Positions 61,200 to 64,000 of a stretch of DNA of 64,000 nt are shown here, one piece after another. Made by a program: the position numbers and the translations under genes. The stretch is from Capitulum mitella (lineage: Eukaryota > Arthropoda > Thecostraca > Pollicipedomorpha > Pollicipedidae): contig CP099846.1 of assembly GCA_030062745.1 (NCBI GenBank), positions 22,992,701 to 23,056,700 on the forward strand, given 5' to 3'. Every line of letters begins with the position of its first letter. The first letter of the stretch is position 1. A model generated the notes under the pieces. The model was not told the origin of the DNA. It searched no databases and saw only the letters and a program-made list of their open reading frames with translations.

Positions 61200-61870
61200 A
61201 AGCGTCCGCTGTCGGACGGCGAAGTATGGCCGCCGCCGGTCGTCCGTCACGCCGCCGGCAATCTGGCAGCGCAGCGGTCGCCGACTGTCAACCCTCCATC
61301 ACGCTTCGGCGGCCAGGCGGCGGCGGCTCCGACTGCGGCGACGATTCCGCGGGCCGATTCCGCGGGCCAGTTCCGTGGACTGATTCCAGGGGCCGATTTT
61401 GCGGACCAGTTTCGCGGACCGATTCCGTGGGATTCTGTGGATCGATTCCTGGAGCCAGTTCAGCCGAATGATCCCGTGAACCGATTCCGCAGGTCGATTC
61501 CGCTGGCCAGGTCGGCGCGCCGATTCTGTGGACTGATTCTGCGGCCCGATTTCGTGACCCGATTCGTCCGCGGTTCAGGTCCGGCGTGGCCCGACTGCGC
61601 GGCCGGCTCTGCCCCTCCCAAGGTCGACTGCGGCTCCGGGGGACGACGCGACCCGGGGATGGAGGGGACGGAGGGAATAGAGGGGATGGAGGGACTCCAG
61701 TGACAGCGCCACCCAGTCCGACAGTGGCTCGTGCGAGGGTTGCCCAGGCAGGCGACGAGACTGAGGACGATGGGGCGAGCTTACGGACGCTGAGGCGACG
61801 GACTCTTCCTGCGACGTCAACGCTTAAGCGCGCAAGGGTTGTGGCAGCTGCCCTGCCCGCGTGAATGTCA
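61200..61870. repeat. GC-rich island with ~15 bp CCGATTCCGCGG repeats and a G-rich block
   Basis: 61340-61580 is a chain of (C/A)CGATTC(C/T)GCGGACC variants at about 15-base steps. Because the step is a multiple of three it creates long open frames on both strands. 61655-61693 has five G3-G4 tracts with 5-6 base loops, a possible G-quadruplex. Confidence 0.7.
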
Positions 61871-62234
61871 TTGCGGCCCACCTGAAAACATAATGAGCAT
61901 TGTCCCCAGCGCATTGTCGTTAATGTAGATGATCATGATATTGATTGGGTGGGCATGTGTCAGCCGCAGTGTCGCATCGATAACGACGTAATTTGGCGCG
62001 GCCGCAAATGAGCCATGTCTTGGGCCTGCCAGATTGTCGTAAGCAATCAGCAGCAATCCCTGTAATGTTACAGCAAGTAGGACAGAATTCCGCTTCAAGA
62101 TAGGACTTCCGTTCTCCTCGCCCGTTGGTCGCATGCTCGCTAGATTGCTGACGGTTTCCGTCGAGCAATAGCGGAGACATCCGTCTGTCGCAATAAATTT
62201 AAAATACGAGTCACAGTCGAGTGCACGTTGCGCC
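61871..62234. other. NCS intron, nothing recognised
   Basis: No supported feature before the TATA-like site. Confidence 0.35.
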
Positions 62235-62268
62235 TATAAAACGCCGCACTGCGTGCTCCGCTGTAGTC
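62235..62268 (+). promoter_or_regulatory. TATA-box core promoter candidate with BRE-like flank
   Basis: GCGCC directly precedes TATAAAA (62235-62241), like a BREu-TATA pair. TGTAGTCG at 62262-62269 puts an A 30 bases downstream as a plausible start site. An ATG frame begins at 62276. Confidence 0.4.
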
Positions 62269-62275
62269 GTACGTT

Positions 62276-62449
62276 ATGGAGGCCCACTTTCAACTTGGAT
62301 TTCGAATAGCAGCCCCGTTATTACGGCAGTTTTGCGACTTTGATTTCGTTCCGTTTTGGCTATGTTGGGGGCTTCTGTGGTTCTGCGACTGGGAGCCGTG
62401 GGCGACGTCTGTGAGGCTAGATCTGGCTCATCGTTCCGTTCTCGTTTAG
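62276..62449 (+). CDS. 57-codon ORF behind the TATA candidate; possible alternative first exon
   Basis: ATG at 62276, stop TAG at 62447-62449. The peptide starts MEAHFQLGFRIAAPLL, has an aromatic/hydrophobic middle (FDFVPFWLCWGLLWF) and matches no family I know. A GTGAGG at 62411 follows codon 45 in phase 0, and the NCS second coding exon also starts in phase 0. Splicing there would thus give an in-frame NCS isoform without the myristoylated N-terminus. The donor's last exon base is T, which is weak. Chance remains the simplest explanation. Confidence 0.2.
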   Translation: MEAHFQLGFRIAAPLLRQFCDFDFVPFWLCWGLLWFCDWEPWATSVRLDLAHRSVLV

Positions 62450-62821
62450 TTATTTTATAGGTTTCGCTTGAATTCCGGAGACATATCGGCGTCAGGAAAC
62501 GCGAGAAGTTATTTCGAAGCTTTGTGAATGGTGATGGCGAATGATATATTTGAAAGCAGTCTGGAAATTATTAGCAGTACCCGTGCAGTACACTGTTAGC
62601 CAAGTTATGCATATGACATGCATGAACGGGACGTGGTGAGAAATATTACAGAACCATGTAGGGGCTTGCACATGTTTTGTTTATTGGCGATTTGATTGAT
62701 GTGCATGATGCTATTTAAACGGTTTAAATGTGTGTGTACAGTTTCCTGTTCTCCGCAAAAGGTCCCATCGAAATTTGTCTCACATGGAGACGCTTTGGTC
62801 TTTCGGTCGGCAACTAAAATG

Positions 62822-62822
<1 letters not shown>
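62450..62822. other. NCS intron, nothing recognised
   Basis: AT-rich, no supported feature. Confidence 0.35.

Positions 62823-62877
<55 letters not shown>
62823..62877. repeat. (TA)n microsatellite
   Basis: About 55 bases of uninterrupted TA inside the NCS intron. Confidence 0.97.
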
Positions 62878-63484
62878 CAGCAGTATTTACTACTTTTTGA
62901 AGCAATGTTGCGGGCTTAAGCCAAGCCTAAACACTAAGTACTTTTACATTTTCCTGGGTACCACGACTGTTTATCAAAGAAGCATTTCAAGAGATATCTT
63001 CTTACGTTCAAGCAATAGATCAAGTAAACAGACCACTGGTTTTCATCAAACGTAGGACTGCGTTCGATCTCCTCACTCGCTCGCTCCTCGTAAATACCTT
63101 GGAGACTTTTGGCAGCACTTAAGCTCTTCAAAACAAAAACAAAACCTGAGAGCAAGTAACCAAAACTTGCGGTCAGCTGTTTGGGTGACATGTAACGGTA
63201 CGACGGTGACGTGTCACCGACGCCAAAATCTTGTTGTTACCGTCCCCACTGTACTCTCTGTCTCCTCTGTGTAGAACTCTGTCTTGGACCAGTACATGAC
63301 CTTTACTGTATTGAATGACAATCACTCCGGAGTATGAAATGAGCTTAACAAAGGAGCCGCCATTTAATGCCTCATTATGAACAGCTGCACTCAGAATCGT
63401 TGGACATGCATTTGTCCCGAATCGTCTCCATCTGCGATGGGTCGACTGTCCTGTCCTGACCCGGCGCTCCGTTCTCCGTTGCAG
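62878..63484. other. NCS intron, right end
   Basis: No repeat or exon-like sequence before the branch-like CTGAC (63456-63460) and the acceptor at 63484. Confidence 0.5.
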
Positions 63485-63628
63485 CAAGATTGCCCGAACG
63501 GCAAACTGACGCCGGTCAAGTTCGTCGACATGTACAAGATGTTCTTCCCGTCTGGCAACGCCGAAGAGTTCTGTGACCACGTGTTCCGCACGTTCGACAT
63601 GGACAAGAACGGCTATATCGACTTCAAG
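63485..63628 (+). CDS. ncs-2: NCS-type calcium sensor, second coding exon (partial gene)
   Basis: 48 codons in phase 0 at both ends, giving residues 38-85 when joined to the first coding exon. It begins Gln-Asp-Cys-Pro-Asn-Gly: the Cys-Pro pair in EF-hand 1 is the family hallmark that disables Ca2+ binding there. It then carries [25 protein letters not shown] and the EF-hand 2 loop [11 protein letters not shown], with Asp1, Asp3, Asn5 and Asp9 in place. The twelfth loop residue, expected to be Glu, must come from the next exon. The acceptor is a pyrimidine-rich TTCTCCGTTGCAG ending at 63484, with a branch-like CTGAC at 63456-63460. The donor is a perfect AAG|GTAAGT at 63628/63629. EF-hands 3 and 4 are not in the window. 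Confidence 0.95.
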
Positions 63629-64000
63629 GTAAGTGTGAACCCGACTCATCGGTATTGTTCACCGTTTGGGGCGGTTCATACTCTTAGAACGCATCATGAG
63701 ACACGACGGAGGTCTTTTGATGTGGTTCGCGAACATTGCTACGGCGTGTAGCTCACGTTGCTTAATTGGGCGTGGCCTTGGAAAGCCCTGGGTCGTTGGT
63801 CACAATTTGGCTCTGGACCGCGATTGCACGGGCAACGATGCCGTTAAGCATGACTGCCCGCCGCAGTAAACGACCGGATTCGATCAGAAGGGCCGCTGCA
63901 GTGCCAGACACCACAGCCCGCGAAATCTGTTACCCTAGACGCAAGCCCAGCACGAGACCAGGCGCCGAATCGAACGCCGCCTCGAGGCTCTGCGCTCTGC
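63629..64000 (+). other. start of the next NCS intron
   Basis: Begins with the consensus donor GTAAGT. The next exon should start with a Glu-Phe codon pair completing the EF-hand 2 loop. Nothing of that kind is visible before the window ends, so the rest of the gene lies outside. Confidence 0.75.

Larger units (their letters stand above)
53644..63484 (+). other. intron 1 (coding part) of the NCS gene, about 9.84 kb
   Basis: A GT-AG intron between Arg37 and Gln38, phase 0, donor GTAAGC and acceptor TTGCAG. It is not empty. It contains two TATA/Inr promoter-like sites (56234, 62235), GC-rich islands (56290-56520, 57280-58140, 61200-61870), a foldback repeat (56775-56925), four minisatellite arrays, a polypurine tract and a TA microsatellite. 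I found no further exon with EF-hand similarity inside it. Confidence 0.85.

Noticed and set aside
61288..61914. 208-codon frame on the - strand with Pro/Arg/Ser/Glu repeats
   Set aside because: Produced by a ~15 bp repeat whose step is a multiple of three. Also open on the + strand.
63629..64000. Third NCS coding exon
   Set aside because: Looked for a Glu-Phe-Leu-type exon start behind an acceptor. None is visible before the window ends.

Overview
The window looks like a stretch of an invertebrate animal genome. There is no operon-like gene packing, almost all of it is non-coding, and the one protein gene I can identify with confidence is split by a roughly 9.8 kb GT-AG intron. Simple repeats, minisatellites and decayed transposons are abundant. 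I cannot name the species from sequence alone.

The identified gene is a neuronal calcium sensor (NCS) of the NCS-2 / Drosophila CG7646 type, on the + strand. Its first coding exon (53519-53643, ATG at 53533) encodes the Met-Gly-Cys myristoylation start. Its second coding exon (63485-63628) encodes the degenerate EF-hand 1 with the Cys-Pro motif and most of the EF-hand 2 loop. The gene continues beyond the right edge, and an acceptor just before the ATG implies an upstream non-coding exon that I could not place. The intron holds two TATA/Inr-like core promoter candidates (56234 and 62235). The second lies just ahead of a 57-codon ORF with an in-frame weak donor.

Left part (1-12 kb): a degenerate minisatellite (1-1230), then two of three copies of a ~1.14-1.22 kb non-autonomous piggyBac-type element. 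These have TTAA at the ends, a CCC...GGG start and end, and no transposase; the copies are at 6226-7442, 9877-11014 and 37923-39091. The second copy has inserted into one arm of a ~275 bp inverted repeat (9420-9695 versus 9707-9870 plus 11011-11130). The other arm therefore preserves the pre-insertion site. Nuclear-receptor-type AGGTCA motifs are concentrated here: a DR1, a perfect IR1 and a 3 x 152 bp tandem array with TCAAGGTCA.

Middle part (12-53 kb): short GC-rich, CpG-dense islands (about 200-900 bp) recur every few kilobases in more AT-rich sequence. Many minisatellites lie in or beside them. One island (23.14-23.42 kb) precedes a coding-like ATG exon with a strong donor (23659-23767). 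A decayed Penelope-like retroelement lies on the - strand at 41.84-42.95 kb, with a hammerhead-ribozyme-like motif upstream of it at 43.36-43.40 kb. AT-rich palindromic repeats (29.4-29.6 kb), a 139 bp pure TC run (48992-49130), G-quadruplex motifs and tRNA-like fragments complete the picture.

Right part (53-64 kb): the NCS gene and its intron, with several minisatellites. A 33 bp array of CRE-like palindromes (52884-53090) lies about 0.5 kb upstream of the NCS coding start.
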